Positions 14,162-22,589 of a stretch of 64,000 nt of DNA are shown here, in pieces (position 1 is the stretch's first letter; each line of letters starts with the position of its first letter). The notes under the pieces are model-generated. The model had not been told where the DNA came from, did no database searches, and saw only the letters and a list, made by a program, of their open reading frames with translations. Position numbers and translations under genes: made by a program. The stretch is from a virus: IMG/VR virus record IMGVR_UViG_3300036766_002281, positions 1 through 64,000 of that record; one strand, given 5' to 3'.

Positions 14162-16691
14162 TACTGATTACGCTTTAGGAGAAATAAAGGAATCTACGAG
14201 TACGACTACGACTATACCTACCAAATGTCCGTTCTGTAAATCTGAACTTATGACAGTAGACAATGAGCCAGGAAGTACGATTGTAATGTGTAAGGAATGT
14301 GGATATGCAGGTTTAATTCCAGATCATCCTCTGGCACTTGAACGAGGGGCAGAAATGAAAACAGCAGATACAGCAGATAGAGTTTCCGAAGCTCTTAAAC
14401 GAACTTACTACGAATCTAAAACAGTGCAAGGGGTATTTGCAAATTCAGTTGAGTTTGTAGACTGGGTTTACAATCGTTGGGGAGATTGGTTGCATTCAGA
14501 AGAAGAGTTAGAAAGAAAATTTGATGGAGATACCTGGGAATTTATTAAATCAAAGATGCTTAACAAGAAAGACTTTTTAGAAGCATTGTTAGATAATCTT
14601 CCAGAACCACTAGATCCGAATAGAGAAAGTAGTATGAAAACTACTTCAGCTGACGAACATGGAGTAAGAGAACTTTTACTGTATATTGCTCAAGATGATG
14701 AACTTCAGAATAGGATTGTAAACCCACTGAAGGAGAGACTTACACGTAAAATTGAAAAAGGAATATTCGATTTAGATCGTTCTATTTCGGCTTGGCAGAA
14801 CGTAGTTGAGAAATCAACGCATAAGTATATGATGGATTTTGGAGATCCAGGAGAGAAAGTAAGTAATATATTTAATCGATCTACTAGAACTAAGGTGGCT
14901 GAAGAGTTGGCTGAAGCATTTAAAGTAGAATATGACTTGGGTCATGATCGTGAACGTGAACCTGCCGCTATAGTGGAAAAGGAAGGGGCACCAGAAGCAA
15001 GTGATGAAACTCTTTGTTCAAGGTGTCAGCATATGAAGGGAATTCATGATCCAGATGGATGTAGTGGATCAACAGGAGTCGTAGAAGATCCACTAGAATG
15101 TTTTTGTCAAGGGTTTGTAGAGGAAGGAGCATCTAGGACTGCCGCAGATGAATCTATCTTCAATGAGTTAGTAGATAAGATTGAAAACGAAATTAAAAAT
15201 ACGGAGTCAATGAGTTACTTCAATGTAACTCAACCGCTAAAAGAAATTGGAAAGTTATTTGGTAAGGATCGTTTGAATCAAGCTATTGACCAACTTGGTT
15301 TAGAAGATTACGGTATAAGAAAAGTTTCTCACGTATCAGAGTTAGACTCTTGGCTAATTCGTTCTAATTTTACAACAGTCAAACAGGCAGGTGAAGGCGA
15401 GGTTGAAGTAGACCCAAGAACTGGAAAATGGTTTTGGTTTTCTATCGATCCAGCTCAAGAGGGTAAAGAGGGATTTGAGACTGAAGATGAAGCACGAGCA
15501 GATATGGCAAAATTTATGCAACATGTCCATGGAAGTAGAAAGCAAGCTGCTGGTGGGGAAGAAGCTGCTCGGGCAGTCTGGGAGGCACTTGACGACGCAG
15601 GAAGAAAAGAAGAGTTGGAAGCCATTGGAGTTCTAAAACTTGAGACATCAAAAAAGGATTGGATTGCTCTTCCACCAGTTACAAGACAGAGACTTACGGA
15701 GAAGTTGGAAGGAGTTCCCAAACCTGTAGAAGAGGGAAAGCAGTATCAAATCAAAAGACCTGATGGGTTTCACGTTTACACTGTAACGGACATTCGTGGT
15801 AACCTGATAGAGTTCATGGACGAGCAGGAGAAAAAGTTTACCGCCCCGAAGGAGACCATAGAACAAGGACTTGCCAAAGGACAGGTTAAGGAAGCGTATA
15901 TTAACCAGATAGCCGGGGAATTTTGTCCCCAGTGTAAGATTCCTGTACAAATGGTGGGAAGGGAAGATAATCTCCTTATTATGGGTTGTATAGCCTGTAG
16001 CTACAAAACAGCAGAGTACGATAATGAGTTTAAGATCCAATCTGACCTAGCTGACCAAAAGAGTTTACAAAAAGAAGTAAACAAAATTGATATGTTGTTT
16101 ATGCATGATAAGAAGTATGCTACTAATCCTGCGGCACAAAAGTGGTTAAACGACGCAGAAGAATTGTTGGGGCAATGCGAAAAAGCTTATTGGGTTAACG
16201 CTGTAAATGAAGATCCTCAAGGAGTAGCAGAATTAGTTAGAAAAGGTTTGGATATTATAGAACAAATGAAGAGACAGTCAAGAGGTAAAACAGCAGAGTA
16301 CGAGCGAGAGCGAGAGCGAGAGCAAGAATATGCTGTTCTAAATAGCACGTCCAGTGTTTTGACAAAGAATCCAATGGCGAATGAACTGATAGAAGATTGG
16401 GAAAGCCCTCAGCATGGAGAACCTTCGCTTCATTCTTATCTGCTTATTAAAACGAATAAGTATACTACTCCATTTGTTTTAGTAGGGTCAGGAAAAGAAT
16501 ACTCATCAGTAGGAGATCATATTCTATTATGGGATGATGGGAATGGGAGCACTAGATTTCCATTTAGAGATTATAGACCAGGTTATCAAAGACCAGCTGC
16601 ACGAGGAGAAGTTATTGCCACTGCTTACGGAGCAGAAGAAATCAAAACTAACTTTCCTCCCGGTCGATATAAAATGATGGTTATGAAGTAG
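14010..16691 (+). CDS. Very large multi-module protein with zinc ribbons and K-[ST]-A junctions
   Basis: An 893-residue protein of unknown family. After a low-complexity start (EYEYEH, then an Arg-Met run from the GAGAAT array) it shows KLKSADQQ near 37, a zinc ribbon (C73, C76, C94, C97), MKTADTAD near 116, helical modules, another Cys-rich segment (CSRCQHMKG ... CFCQGF) near 330, SRTAADES near 370, KQAAGGEE, a third ribbon (CPQC ... CIAC) followed by YKTAEYD, then GKTAEYE and a Glu-Arg repeat. The recurring K/R-S/T-A-D/E phrases between compact domains suggest proteolytic processing. The start is uncertain: 14010, 14037, or one of the in-frame ATGs within the repeat. Confidence 0.6.
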   Translation: MSKKGLKITMTNEYEYEHEVRMRMRMRMRMRKPKPKLKSADQQQYHQNLFNTDYALGEIKESTSTTTTIPTKCPFCKSELMTVDNEPGSTIVMCKECGYAGLIPDHPLALERGAEMKTADTADRVSEALKRTYYESKTVQGVFANSVEFVDWVYNRWGDWLHSEEELERKFDGDTWEFIKSKMLNKKDFLEALLDNLPEPLDPNRESSMKTTSADEHGVRELLLYIAQDDELQNRIVNPLKERLTRKIEKGIFDLDRSISAWQNVVEKSTHKYMMDFGDPGEKVSNIFNRSTRTKVAEELAEAFKVEYDLGHDREREPAAIVEKEGAPEASDETLCSRCQHMKGIHDPDGCSGSTGVVEDPLECFCQGFVEEGASRTAADESIFNELVDKIENEIKNTESMSYFNVTQPLKEIGKLFGKDRLNQAIDQLGLEDYGIRKVSHVSELDSWLIRSNFTTVKQAGEGEVEVDPRTGKWFWFSIDPAQEGKEGFETEDEARADMAKFMQHVHGSRKQAAGGEEAARAVWEALDDAGRKEELEAIGVLKLETSKKDWIALPPVTRQRLTEKLEGVPKPVEEGKQYQIKRPDGFHVYTVTDIRGNLIEFMDEQEKKFTAPKETIEQGLAKGQVKEAYINQIAGEFCPQCKIPVQMVGREDNLLIMGCIACSYKTAEYDNEFKIQSDLADQKSLQKEVNKIDMLFMHDKKYATNPAAQKWLNDAEELLGQCEKAYWVNAVNEDPQGVAELVRKGLDIIEQMKRQSRGKTAEYEREREREQEYAVLNSTSSVLTKNPMANELIEDWESPQHGEPSLHSYLLIKTNKYTTPFVLVGSGKEYSSVGDHILLWDDGNGSTRFPFRDYRPGYQRPAARGEVIATAYGAEEIKTNFPPGRYKMMVMK
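14069..14103 (+). repeat. Hexamer tandem repeat GAGAAT x5-6
   Basis: Five perfect GAGAAT units and a partial sixth in the overlap of two large ORFs. It reads as Glu-Asn repeats in the upstream frame and Arg-Met repeats in the downstream frame. Each unit also places a purine-rich GAGA just before an ATG, so it could offer several weak start sites. Confidence 0.9.
16302..16325 (+). repeat. Hexamer tandem repeat GAGCGA x3-4
   Basis: Three perfect GAGCGA units plus GAGCAA, inside the 893-residue protein directly after GKTAEY. It encodes a Glu-Arg dipeptide run. Confidence 0.9.
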
Positions 16692-16697
16692 ACGAGA

Positions 16698-17084
16698 ATG
16701 ATGACCCAGATTTCAGATTCTATTTTTATTGGAAATAGTCAAGATCATAAACGACTTGATGTTCTAAAAACAACTGGTATAACCGCAGTATACAATGTCG
16801 CAGCAGATTTGAATACTGAATGGTGTACTGAAATTGTTTACGTTAAATGTGGTTTATGGGATGGACCTGCTGGCAGTAATAGAATTGAGTTAGCTGTTGA
16901 TCTGCTTGAGAAGTTAGTCGATGGTGGAGAAAGAGTTCTTATTCATTGCCATGAAGGATGCAATCGTAGTCCATATATTGTGGCAAAGTATTTAGCGAAA
17001 AAGAATGGAACTGATTGGAAGAAAGAGTTTGAAGGCATTAAAGTCAAAAGACCACAAGTCTATATTAAAGATTGGATGAGTTAA
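16698..17084 (+). CDS. Dual-specificity/tyrosine phosphatase-like protein
   Basis: A 128-residue cysteine-based phosphatase of the DSP fold. The catalytic loop is HCHEGCNRSP (His83-Cys84 to Arg90), preceded by the conserved beta strand VLIH. Asp55 in LWDGP is a candidate general acid. The N-terminal IGNSQD and VYNVAAD segments also match DSP proteins. It may dephosphorylate protein or nucleotide substrates in the host. It lies 6 nt after the 893-residue protein; a second, module-tagged phosphatase is at 23595. Confidence 0.85.
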   Translation: MMTQISDSIFIGNSQDHKRLDVLKTTGITAVYNVAADLNTEWCTEIVYVKCGLWDGPAGSNRIELAVDLLEKLVDGGERVLIHCHEGCNRSPYIVAKYLAKKNGTDWKKEFEGIKVKRPQVYIKDWMS

Positions 17085-17109
17085 GTTACGTTAAGTTACG
17101 TTAAGTTAC
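17081..17109 (+). repeat. Ten-base tandem repeat TTAAGTTACG x3
   Basis: Three consecutive ten-base units starting at the stop codon of the phosphatase gene and filling the gap before the next start. They are spaced exactly one helical turn apart, so they could be binding sites; they may equally be slippage products like the other short repeats here. Confidence 0.85.
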
Positions 17110-17125
17110 TAAATGGAGTAATCAA

Positions 17126-17695
17126 ATGCGATTAGAAGAATTAAAAAGTAGTGATGATTTTGAGAATGATGATGATTACTATGAGTACATACATGAATGG
17201 GAAACAGCCGACTGGAAAGATATTGAAGGTTTAATGAATGCTATTGATCATGCGCTGGGAGCTCATGGTCTTGAGTTGATTCAAGGTAAAGGTGAAGATG
17301 ATAATTACTACGTTAAAGTGGAACAACTTGGGGAAGGAAAAGACAAAGGAAAACGATCTGAGATCGAAGCTAGTCTTATGACTAAGATGAAGATCTTTCA
17401 ACGGGAAGCCGTAAGATTAAATCGTAATCCAAAATCAGTTAAAGAATTTAAGCTTTGGTTAGAAGCTCAAGAACAGAGACAAGCTATTGGTAAACAGAAA
17501 GGTCCAGACGTTGGGGAAACGATCGAAGTCTATGACTTTAGAACTGACGAGATGCTTCCTGCAGAAGTTACTAGTAAACCAAGTCTCAACCAAGATACTG
17601 GGCTCGAAGAAGTGGATGTGGTCTTCGAGGATGGTATGGAACACTACGCGGTCTGGAATGATGATGAAATGATGTGGGAATCAGGGGAGCTATAG
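17126..17695 (+). CDS. Protein with internal repeated module and beta-rich C-terminal domain
   Basis: A 189-residue protein. Residues 1-75 are acidic and unassigned. The repeated module starts at Met85 (17378): KIFQREAVRL ... NPKSVKEFKLWLEA. The C-terminal domain (about 125-189, GETIEVYDF ... VVFEDGMEHYAVWNDDEMMW) is clearly related to the cargo of the module protein at 21893 (IDIVFDNGLETTAIWYPEDSRW). This is one of three cases where the module is not N-terminal, suggesting fusion of an upstream ORF. SD TGGAG precedes the ATG. Confidence 0.65.
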   Translation: MRLEELKSSDDFENDDDYYEYIHEWETADWKDIEGLMNAIDHALGAHGLELIQGKGEDDNYYVKVEQLGEGKDKGKRSEIEASLMTKMKIFQREAVRLNRNPKSVKEFKLWLEAQEQRQAIGKQKGPDVGETIEVYDFRTDEMLPAEVTSKPSLNQDTGLEEVDVVFEDGMEHYAVWNDDEMMWESGEL

Positions 17696-17699
17696 TTTA

Positions 17700-17885
17700 A
17701 TGATAAACAGCATAAAAGTTTCAGATATAATTGATCGTAGTGATTCTCCAAGAGCAGAGTTAGATAAGCATATCGACAAAATAAACTTATCTGCTGATGA
17801 GAAAGAACGCTTACGAAAACTAATTAGTGACGCATTAGATCAATCCTACCAAGAAGGAATTTGGGCAGGACAGGAATCTAGATAG
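17700..17885 (+). CDS. Small helical hypothetical protein
   Basis: A 61-residue acidic, helical protein (DKHIDKINLSADEKERLRKLI) with no known family. It starts 4 nt after the previous stop and ends 11 nt before the next gene, so it fits the operon. No membrane segment or Cys pair. Confidence 0.55.
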   Translation: MINSIKVSDIIDRSDSPRAELDKHIDKINLSADEKERLRKLISDALDQSYQEGIWAGQESR

Positions 17886-17896
17886 GGAAATGTGAG

Positions 17897-18559
17897 ATGA
17901 AAAAATACGAGCTAACCAACGAGACAACTCAATCTGCTGCTGGAGCTACTTTGTATAGGATCAAATCCTTAATCAAATCATCAGCAGATTTTGGCATTAT
18001 CGATTCCGGAGAACTAGGCGGGTTTGTTGAGAGTGAGGACAATTTAGCACATGATGGTCAATGCTGGATTTCTGATAATGCACAAGTCTCTGGCAACGCA
18101 CGGGTCTTTGGAAGGGCACAGGTCTCTGGAAATGCAAAAGTATTCGGCGACGCGTGGGTGGCTGGCGAAGTACAAGTCTATGACAACGCCCAAGTCTATG
18201 GAAATGCGCGGATCTCTGGGAGTGAGAAAGTTTATGGGGATATGGAAGTCAAAGGAGACGAGAAATCAACCCAGAAGGAGGGTAAAAATATGCTAAACAA
18301 GATCGAAAAGTTTCAACGTCAAGCAAAAGCTCTTGGACGAGATGAGAACTCTGTTGAAGAGTTTAAAATGTGGTTGAAGGCAGAAGAGGGAGATTCACTC
18401 AAGTTTGAAACCACAAGTGATGAAGAAGTCCATAGCAATATAGATGACATCATATCCGATTTGAATGATGTAAAGAGTTTAGGCGGTAGAGACGATATCA
18501 AAGAAAGATTACGTAATATCAAACATACTTTAGATGACATTATTAATTACTACAGATAA
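17897..18559 (+). CDS. Hexapeptide-repeat beta-helix protein fused to the repeated module
   Basis: A 220-residue protein. Residues about 45-120 are left-handed beta-helix hexapeptide repeats of the 'polymer-forming' type (NAQVSGNARVFG, RAQVSGNAKVFG, NAQVYGNARISG). The repeated module begins at Met132 (18290), followed by a helical tail related to other module cargos (DDIISDLNDVKSL). A strong SD, AAGGAGGG (18275-18282), lies 7 nt upstream of Met132, so the module part could also be made separately. This looks like a fusion of two once-separate genes through loss of a stop codon. Confidence 0.7.
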   Translation: MKKYELTNETTQSAAGATLYRIKSLIKSSADFGIIDSGELGGFVESEDNLAHDGQCWISDNAQVSGNARVFGRAQVSGNAKVFGDAWVAGEVQVYDNAQVYGNARISGSEKVYGDMEVKGDEKSTQKEGKNMLNKIEKFQRQAKALGRDENSVEEFKMWLKAEEGDSLKFETTSDEEVHSNIDDIISDLNDVKSLGGRDDIKERLRNIKHTLDDIINYYR

Positions 18560-18569
18560 GGGAGATAAC

Positions 18570-18869
18570 ATGCTATCAAAAATCAAAGAATTTCAACGTC
18601 AAGCAAAAGCTCTTGGACGAAATGCCTACAGCATTGAAGAATTCAAACTCTGGCTGGATGCTCAGACCAAAACCGCTGAAAAACCAGTTGAAACAGATCT
18701 AGAACTAGCTGAAGTGGCTTTAGCTAAAGCAACGGCAGCTTATTTGGATGCCCTATTACAAGACTTCGGCAAAGATGTTGTTTTAGATGAGGTAGAAGAA
18801 GCATTGGATGAGCTGACCTCTGAAACTTTTGGTCTTTGGGCAAAAGAAAAGTTTCCTTTAGATATTTAG
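18570..18869 (+). CDS. Repeated-module protein
   Basis: The start is taken at ATG 18570 (SD AAGGGAG) rather than the in-frame ATG at 18534 inside the previous gene. It begins with the module (MLSKIKEFQRQAKAL, then NAYSIEEFKLWLDA), followed by QTKTAEKP, and then about 65 residues of helical cargo (LAEVALAKATAAYLDALLQ). The K-T-A at residues 34-36 is the proposed processing site. No function is known. Confidence 0.7.
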   Translation: MLSKIKEFQRQAKALGRNAYSIEEFKLWLDAQTKTAEKPVETDLELAEVALAKATAAYLDALLQDFGKDVVLDEVEEALDELTSETFGLWAKEKFPLDI

Positions 18870-18930
18870 GTGATGTCAGATCTAGAAAACCATCTCAGGA
18901 AGAGGAATAACCCGAACTAGGAGTAAGATT

Positions 18931-19458
18931 ATGTCAAACGTAAACGCAAACGTAAAAGATGTAGCTCATTATGAAGAGTACCAAAAGGAAGTAGAAACAC
19001 ATAAATTTGTTAGCTGGGGTATAGGTATAGGTATAGGATTAGAATTAGATAAACCTTATATTGTGGCTCCTTTAGTTGGCAAACTAGTTTTTTGTGATGA
19101 ACAAGTTGATTTGGATTCTGATTATCCATGGGATAAAAAACTTCTTGCCCCCGATCCAAGAAAAAGCCCTACTTCTCGTAGAGCAGCAATGATGTATAAA
19201 TTTGTTACCTGTGGAAGTAGTGTAAAAAAAGCAAGCGAAGAAATAGTAAAAAATATAAGTATGGTTTTGAATTGTTACCCAGATTTTCAGCTGGTAGTAC
19301 AAATTGCTTTGGCAGAACCTTATGAGCTTAGACGTTCTGTTGATGGGACAAAAACTTCTCGGTCTTTCGAGAAAATCGAAGGGGAATCCTACGTTGAAGA
19401 TTGTGGGTTTGCCTGCGTTGTGCAAGGTTGTATTGTTAAGAATCCTAGATGGGAATAG
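18931..19458 (+). CDS. Hypothetical protein with Gly-Ile repeat
   Basis: A 175-residue protein, unrecognised. It contains a Gly-Ile dipeptide run encoded by a GGTATA hexamer array (19018-19038) and later several Cys residues without ribbon spacing. The N-terminus carries another near-repeat (NVNANVKD). SD TAGGAG precedes the ATG. Confidence 0.55.
   Translation: MSNVNANVKDVAHYEEYQKEVETHKFVSWGIGIGIGLELDKPYIVAPLVGKLVFCDEQVDLDSDYPWDKKLLAPDPRKSPTSRRAAMMYKFVTCGSSVKKASEEIVKNISMVLNCYPDFQLVVQIALAEPYELRRSVDGTKTSRSFEKIEGESYVEDCGFACVVQGCIVKNPRWE
19018..19038 (+). repeat. Hexamer tandem repeat GGTATA x3
   Basis: Three perfect GGTATA units plus GGA within the 175-residue protein, encoding Gly-Ile repeats. 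Confidence 0.85.
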
Positions 19459-19491
19459 GTAAAAAGGAAATTACTAGACTAGGGAAATAAA

Positions 19492-19719
19492 ATGACACTT
19501 TCTGAGCTAAGGACATTGATTGGTAATAAATATCTTTATACTGATTTCTATACTGATTGGGAAAATAAAGGGTATGGATTTAGTTTTTCTATAATAGAAG
19601 ATTCTAAAAATAAAAAAATTTATACTTTTCCAGGATTGTTTCCTGATTACAAAAGTAGAGATTTGACAGTTAAGTATATGAGACAAGTGTTTGTGCCTGA
19701 TCCTGAGGAAATAATATGA
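19492..19719 (+). CDS. Small hypothetical protein
   Basis: A 75-residue aromatic-rich protein (KYLYTDFYTDWENKGYGF). No family recognised. It overlaps the next start through ATATGATAG, indicating coupling with the 529-residue protein. SD AGGGAAA upstream. Confidence 0.5.
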   Translation: MTLSELRTLIGNKYLYTDFYTDWENKGYGFSFSIIEDSKNKKIYTFPGLFPDYKSRDLTVKYMRQVFVPDPEEII

Positions 19720-21305
19720 TAGAAACTATAATCTTTAAAGATCTTTTACGTTTAACTGCTGATAAAGAAGGGTTTGTAGCCCTAAACACTTCTCGGCATA
19801 CAAACAAGTGGGTAGCTGGACTTCCAGAAGAGTTGTGGGAAAGTATCTACGAGGTCAAAACAGGTGATAGAGTTGATCTAGCTTTTGTATTTAGACCAGA
19901 TGCAAAGTACGATCATGCGAAACTTGCTCTTTGGCGTAATCATTTTGGAGATGCCCCTAGATTAGAAGATTACAAAGCAGACCATGCTGAAGAGTTTGGT
20001 ATTGACGAAGAAGAGTTAGAACAGTTTGAGAACGCACAGGGAGAGAAAGAGGAAATCTATCGCAATGATCGTTACCAGGCTACCAACAAGGATGCCGCTA
20101 ATTGGCTGTTGAACATTCCAATGAAGTTTCTTGAACGGTATTTCTATTCACGTACTACTCCAGAAGAGATTGTAAGCATCAGGCACGAACTGATCAATAC
20201 CCTAGAAGGATTTGAAGCACAGCTCGAGCAGATTGGAGTCGACCCATCGGAAGTAAAGGAACTGGAATCTGAGTTTGAGACTGTAGCCACCCCTCAACAA
20301 ATGGATAGGGCATTAGAAGATTTGTACAAGTTTGGGAAAGACCATGGCGTCTGGTTTGAAAGCACTTTAATGAAAGGTAGTGCAGTTACGGCTTCCAGAG
20401 TTTATAAACGATTGGTAGATGGGTGGAATAGAATAGTTGAACCAGATTGGAGTCCGAAGATGGATAAAAGTCTGAATACAGTAGTAATTGAATTCTATGA
20501 TGGGCGGACGGAAAATGTTTTAACTGAAGAACAGTTAGATGAGTTCTTGGAAGAACAATTCTCTTACAATGATATGAATGCTGGAAAGGGTTTTAAAGTT
20601 TTTAAACGAATGAGTTATCAGGATTATCAAGTTGCGGTAAACGAAATGATTGATGAGATCTTTCCCGGGCATAATATTGGATCAAGCGTGCTAGATAACT
20701 TGTGGAGAGATGGGTACAAGATTGCAACAGTAACTTTGTACAATCGGGTTTGGTATGATAAGTGTGCCCCAGATCTTAATCAACCAAGTAGTTTTGTTGA
20801 GCCAAAGATTGTGGGAATGAACCGATATTATGAAGTAGTACAAGCTCTCGATCAAATGAATACTGCGATTGGGCATTCCGTATTGAATTGTTTCAGCGAC
20901 CTTATCCTGTTTAAGAAATCAAACGCTGTAGGAAGAAAAGCACATGATCAGGATTCAGATACTGTTAGTTCCCTTGACTTGATACTCTTGAACAAGACTG
21001 TAGAAGCATTAAATAGCAGAGGACTTTCGGTAAAGGTAGAAGACTATATCGATTGGCTGACTGGAAATGTGACAAAAGGAAGTTCCCGTTTCGACCAGGC
21101 TATTAAACTCTTCTTAACAGAACCAGTTTATAACACGTTTAAGCATTTGAATCTTGTAGATGCTAAGGTTAAATTCGAACTAGGTCTTGGCCCACCTACG
21201 GTAGACGGGATCGATGTAAGTATGAGTCCAGAAAAAGAGTCACTACAGTTACTGCCGGGATTTACTGATGCAACAGTGGAGCCGCCAGTAGTAATAACTA
21301 GGTAG
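19716..21305 (+). CDS. Large hypothetical protein, candidate virion-associated
   Basis: A 529-residue soluble protein of unknown family. Landmarks: FKDLLRLTADKEGF at the N-terminus, an acidic helical region at 85-135, AANWLLNIPMKFLERYFYS near 145, GSAVTASRVYKRL near 225 and an alpha/beta C-terminal half. L-T-A-D and V-T-A-S phrases are reminiscent of the K-[ST]-A junctions elsewhere. Overlaps the preceding stop by 4 nt. No catalytic motif seen. Confidence 0.55.
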   Translation: MIETIIFKDLLRLTADKEGFVALNTSRHTNKWVAGLPEELWESIYEVKTGDRVDLAFVFRPDAKYDHAKLALWRNHFGDAPRLEDYKADHAEEFGIDEEELEQFENAQGEKEEIYRNDRYQATNKDAANWLLNIPMKFLERYFYSRTTPEEIVSIRHELINTLEGFEAQLEQIGVDPSEVKELESEFETVATPQQMDRALEDLYKFGKDHGVWFESTLMKGSAVTASRVYKRLVDGWNRIVEPDWSPKMDKSLNTVVIEFYDGRTENVLTEEQLDEFLEEQFSYNDMNAGKGFKVFKRMSYQDYQVAVNEMIDEIFPGHNIGSSVLDNLWRDGYKIATVTLYNRVWYDKCAPDLNQPSSFVEPKIVGMNRYYEVVQALDQMNTAIGHSVLNCFSDLILFKKSNAVGRKAHDQDSDTVSSLDLILLNKTVEALNSRGLSVKVEDYIDWLTGNVTKGSSRFDQAIKLFLTEPVYNTFKHLNLVDAKVKFELGLGPPTVDGIDVSMSPEKESLQLLPGFTDATVEPPVVITR

Positions 21306-21358
21306 AACAACGAAATGTATAGAGCTGCGAACATGTACGCATGAAGGAGTTTATGCTT

Positions 21359-21544
21359 ATGTTCAAGTTCACTGACGATGATGAAGTTTTGTTACGTTGC
21401 TTGAATGCCTATTTAGATTGTCCAGGATGTAAAGGGCAGTTAGTCATTACGCACATAGAATTTTCGAATACATTTTTGAGATTTGTTCCAGTTAAGAGCT
21501 GTCTATCATGCAAATCAGATTATTTTATTACTGAGTCAGATTAG
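21359..21544 (+). CDS. Small zinc-ribbon protein
   Basis: The frame opens at 21341, but AAGGAG (21344-21349) sits 9 nt before ATG 21359, so that start is preferred (61 aa). CPGC near 20 and CLSC near 50 form a zinc ribbon; the sequence ends SDYFITESD. Function unknown. Confidence 0.6.
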   Translation: MFKFTDDDEVLLRCLNAYLDCPGCKGQLVITHIEFSNTFLRFVPVKSCLSCKSDYFITESD

Positions 21545-21564
21545 GAGCAAGCAAGCACGCACAA

Positions 21565-21732
21565 ATGGAATGCCTACATTTAGAACTAATTAGAATCGAC
21601 AAGGAAGACAGTTGGCTGTTCTACCAGTGTAAGAATTGTCATTTCGAAACGGAAGTGAAGGAAACTGAATTTTACAAATCAATGACAGAAGAAGAGAGAA
21701 AACAAGTTCACGAACCTTTAGATGGAAATTAA
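21565..21732 (+). CDS. Small protein with Cys pair (55 aa)
   Basis: Fills part of the gap before the next module gene. It contains CKNC (22-25), an earlier Cys-His pair (MECLHLE), and an acidic helical tail (TEEERKQVHE). The Cys/His set suggests one zinc site. No clear SD. The coding potential looks real but the family is unknown. Confidence 0.45.
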   Translation: MECLHLELIRIDKEDSWLFYQCKNCHFETEVKETEFYKSMTEEERKQVHEPLDGN

Positions 21733-21768
21733 TTAAAGTTAATAAACCTAAGGAGAAATCAAACGAAC

Positions 21769-21891
21769 GTGTTCAATCCTACTCAACCTGCTAGTAAAGT
21801 ATCTAAACCGAAAGCAAATATTGTAAGACCATTTGAAAAGATAATGAGACCTAAAACAAAAGTAATTAAAATAAAATTTGAAGGGAATTAA
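21769..21891 (+). CDS. Small basic peptide (40 aa)
   Basis: A GTG-started ORF with AAGGAG about 13 nt upstream, ending directly before the next module gene. Basic and Pro-rich (SKVSKPKANIVRPFEK, RPKTKVIKIKF). No family known; it could be a nucleic-acid-binding peptide or a spurious ORF. Confidence 0.35.
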   Translation: MFNPTQPASKVSKPKANIVRPFEKIMRPKTKVIKIKFEGN

Positions 21892-21892
21892 C

Positions 21893-22213
21893 ATGCTATC
21901 AAAAATAAAAGAATTTCAACGTCAAGCAAACGAACTTAAACGGGATGAGAACTCAGTGGATGAGTTTCGTCTTTGGTTAGAAGCTAAGACAGCAGAAGAA
22001 AAAGTTTTTCCTGAAAATACACTTCCTAGACGTATCCAACCAGGTATTCGACTTGAAATACCTAGTGGAGATATAGTAAAAGTTGTAAGTAAGCCATATG
22101 ATTATATGGACAATACTGTGATTGATATAGTTTTTGATAATGGGTTGGAAACTACTGCTATATGGTATCCTGAAGATAGTAGATGGGATGCCGTAGAAGA
22201 GCCAACTGAATAA
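21893..22213 (+). CDS. Repeated-module protein with beta-rich cargo
   Basis: Starts at ATG 21893 after GAAGGG. Residues 1-30 are the module (MLSKIKEFQRQANELKR, NSVDEFRLWLEA), followed immediately by KTAEEK (31-36). The cargo, about 65 residues (PGIRLEIPSGDIVKVV ... FDNGLETTAIWYP), is a small beta domain related to the C-terminal domain of the protein at 17126. This is a clear example of module, K-T-A, then compact domain. Confidence 0.7.
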   Translation: MLSKIKEFQRQANELKRDENSVDEFRLWLEAKTAEEKVFPENTLPRRIQPGIRLEIPSGDIVKVVSKPYDYMDNTVIDIVFDNGLETTAIWYPEDSRWDAVEEPTE

Positions 22214-22239
22214 GAAGAGCTTATCAACAACGAAGCGGA

Positions 22240-22263
22240 ACCAAGACCAAGACCAAGACCAAG
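22240..22263 (+). repeat. Hexamer tandem repeat ACCAAG x4
   Basis: Four perfect ACCAAG units in the intergenic linker directly before the SD (GGAG) of the next module gene. Confidence 0.9.
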
Positions 22264-22271
22264 GAGATAAC

Positions 22272-22580
22272 ATGCTATCAAAAATCAAAGAATTTCAACG
22301 TACTGCAAAAGAGCTGGATACTGATCCAAATTCAATAGAACAGTTCAAGATGTACCTTGAAGCAGAATATCCTGAAGGTGGAGAAGGTTCTGCAGACGAA
22401 GTAGATTTTGCCATCGAGAAGGTAATTTCTAGTTTGTATGAATTCAAAAATGGGTTGGATAAATTAAGATATACTAACGAATCTATTTTGGAAGAGTTAG
22501 AAAATATGGATATGGTATGGGAAGTATTTAGAACTGCTGTTACAACCTTTGTTGAATCAAACACAGAAGGGGAATCTTAA
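22272..22580 (+). CDS. Repeated-module protein with helical cargo
   Basis: Starts with MLSKIKEFQRTAKEL and NSIEQFKMYLEA, then GSADEVDF near 39-46 (an S-A-D-E phrase where others have K-T-A), then a helical cargo (AIEKVISSLYEFKNGLDKL). SD AAGGAG, 7 nt before the ATG. Related helical cargos occur at 18290 and 22590. Function unknown. Confidence 0.7.
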   Translation: MLSKIKEFQRTAKELDTDPNSIEQFKMYLEAEYPEGGEGSADEVDFAIEKVISSLYEFKNGLDKLRYTNESILEELENMDMVWEVFRTAVTTFVESNTEGES

Positions 22581-22589
22581 GGAGATAAC

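Noticed and set aside
17487-17672. Alternative + strand ORF within the 17126 gene
   Set aside because: Shadow frame of a gene with a recognisable module and a paralogous C-terminal domain; no SD.
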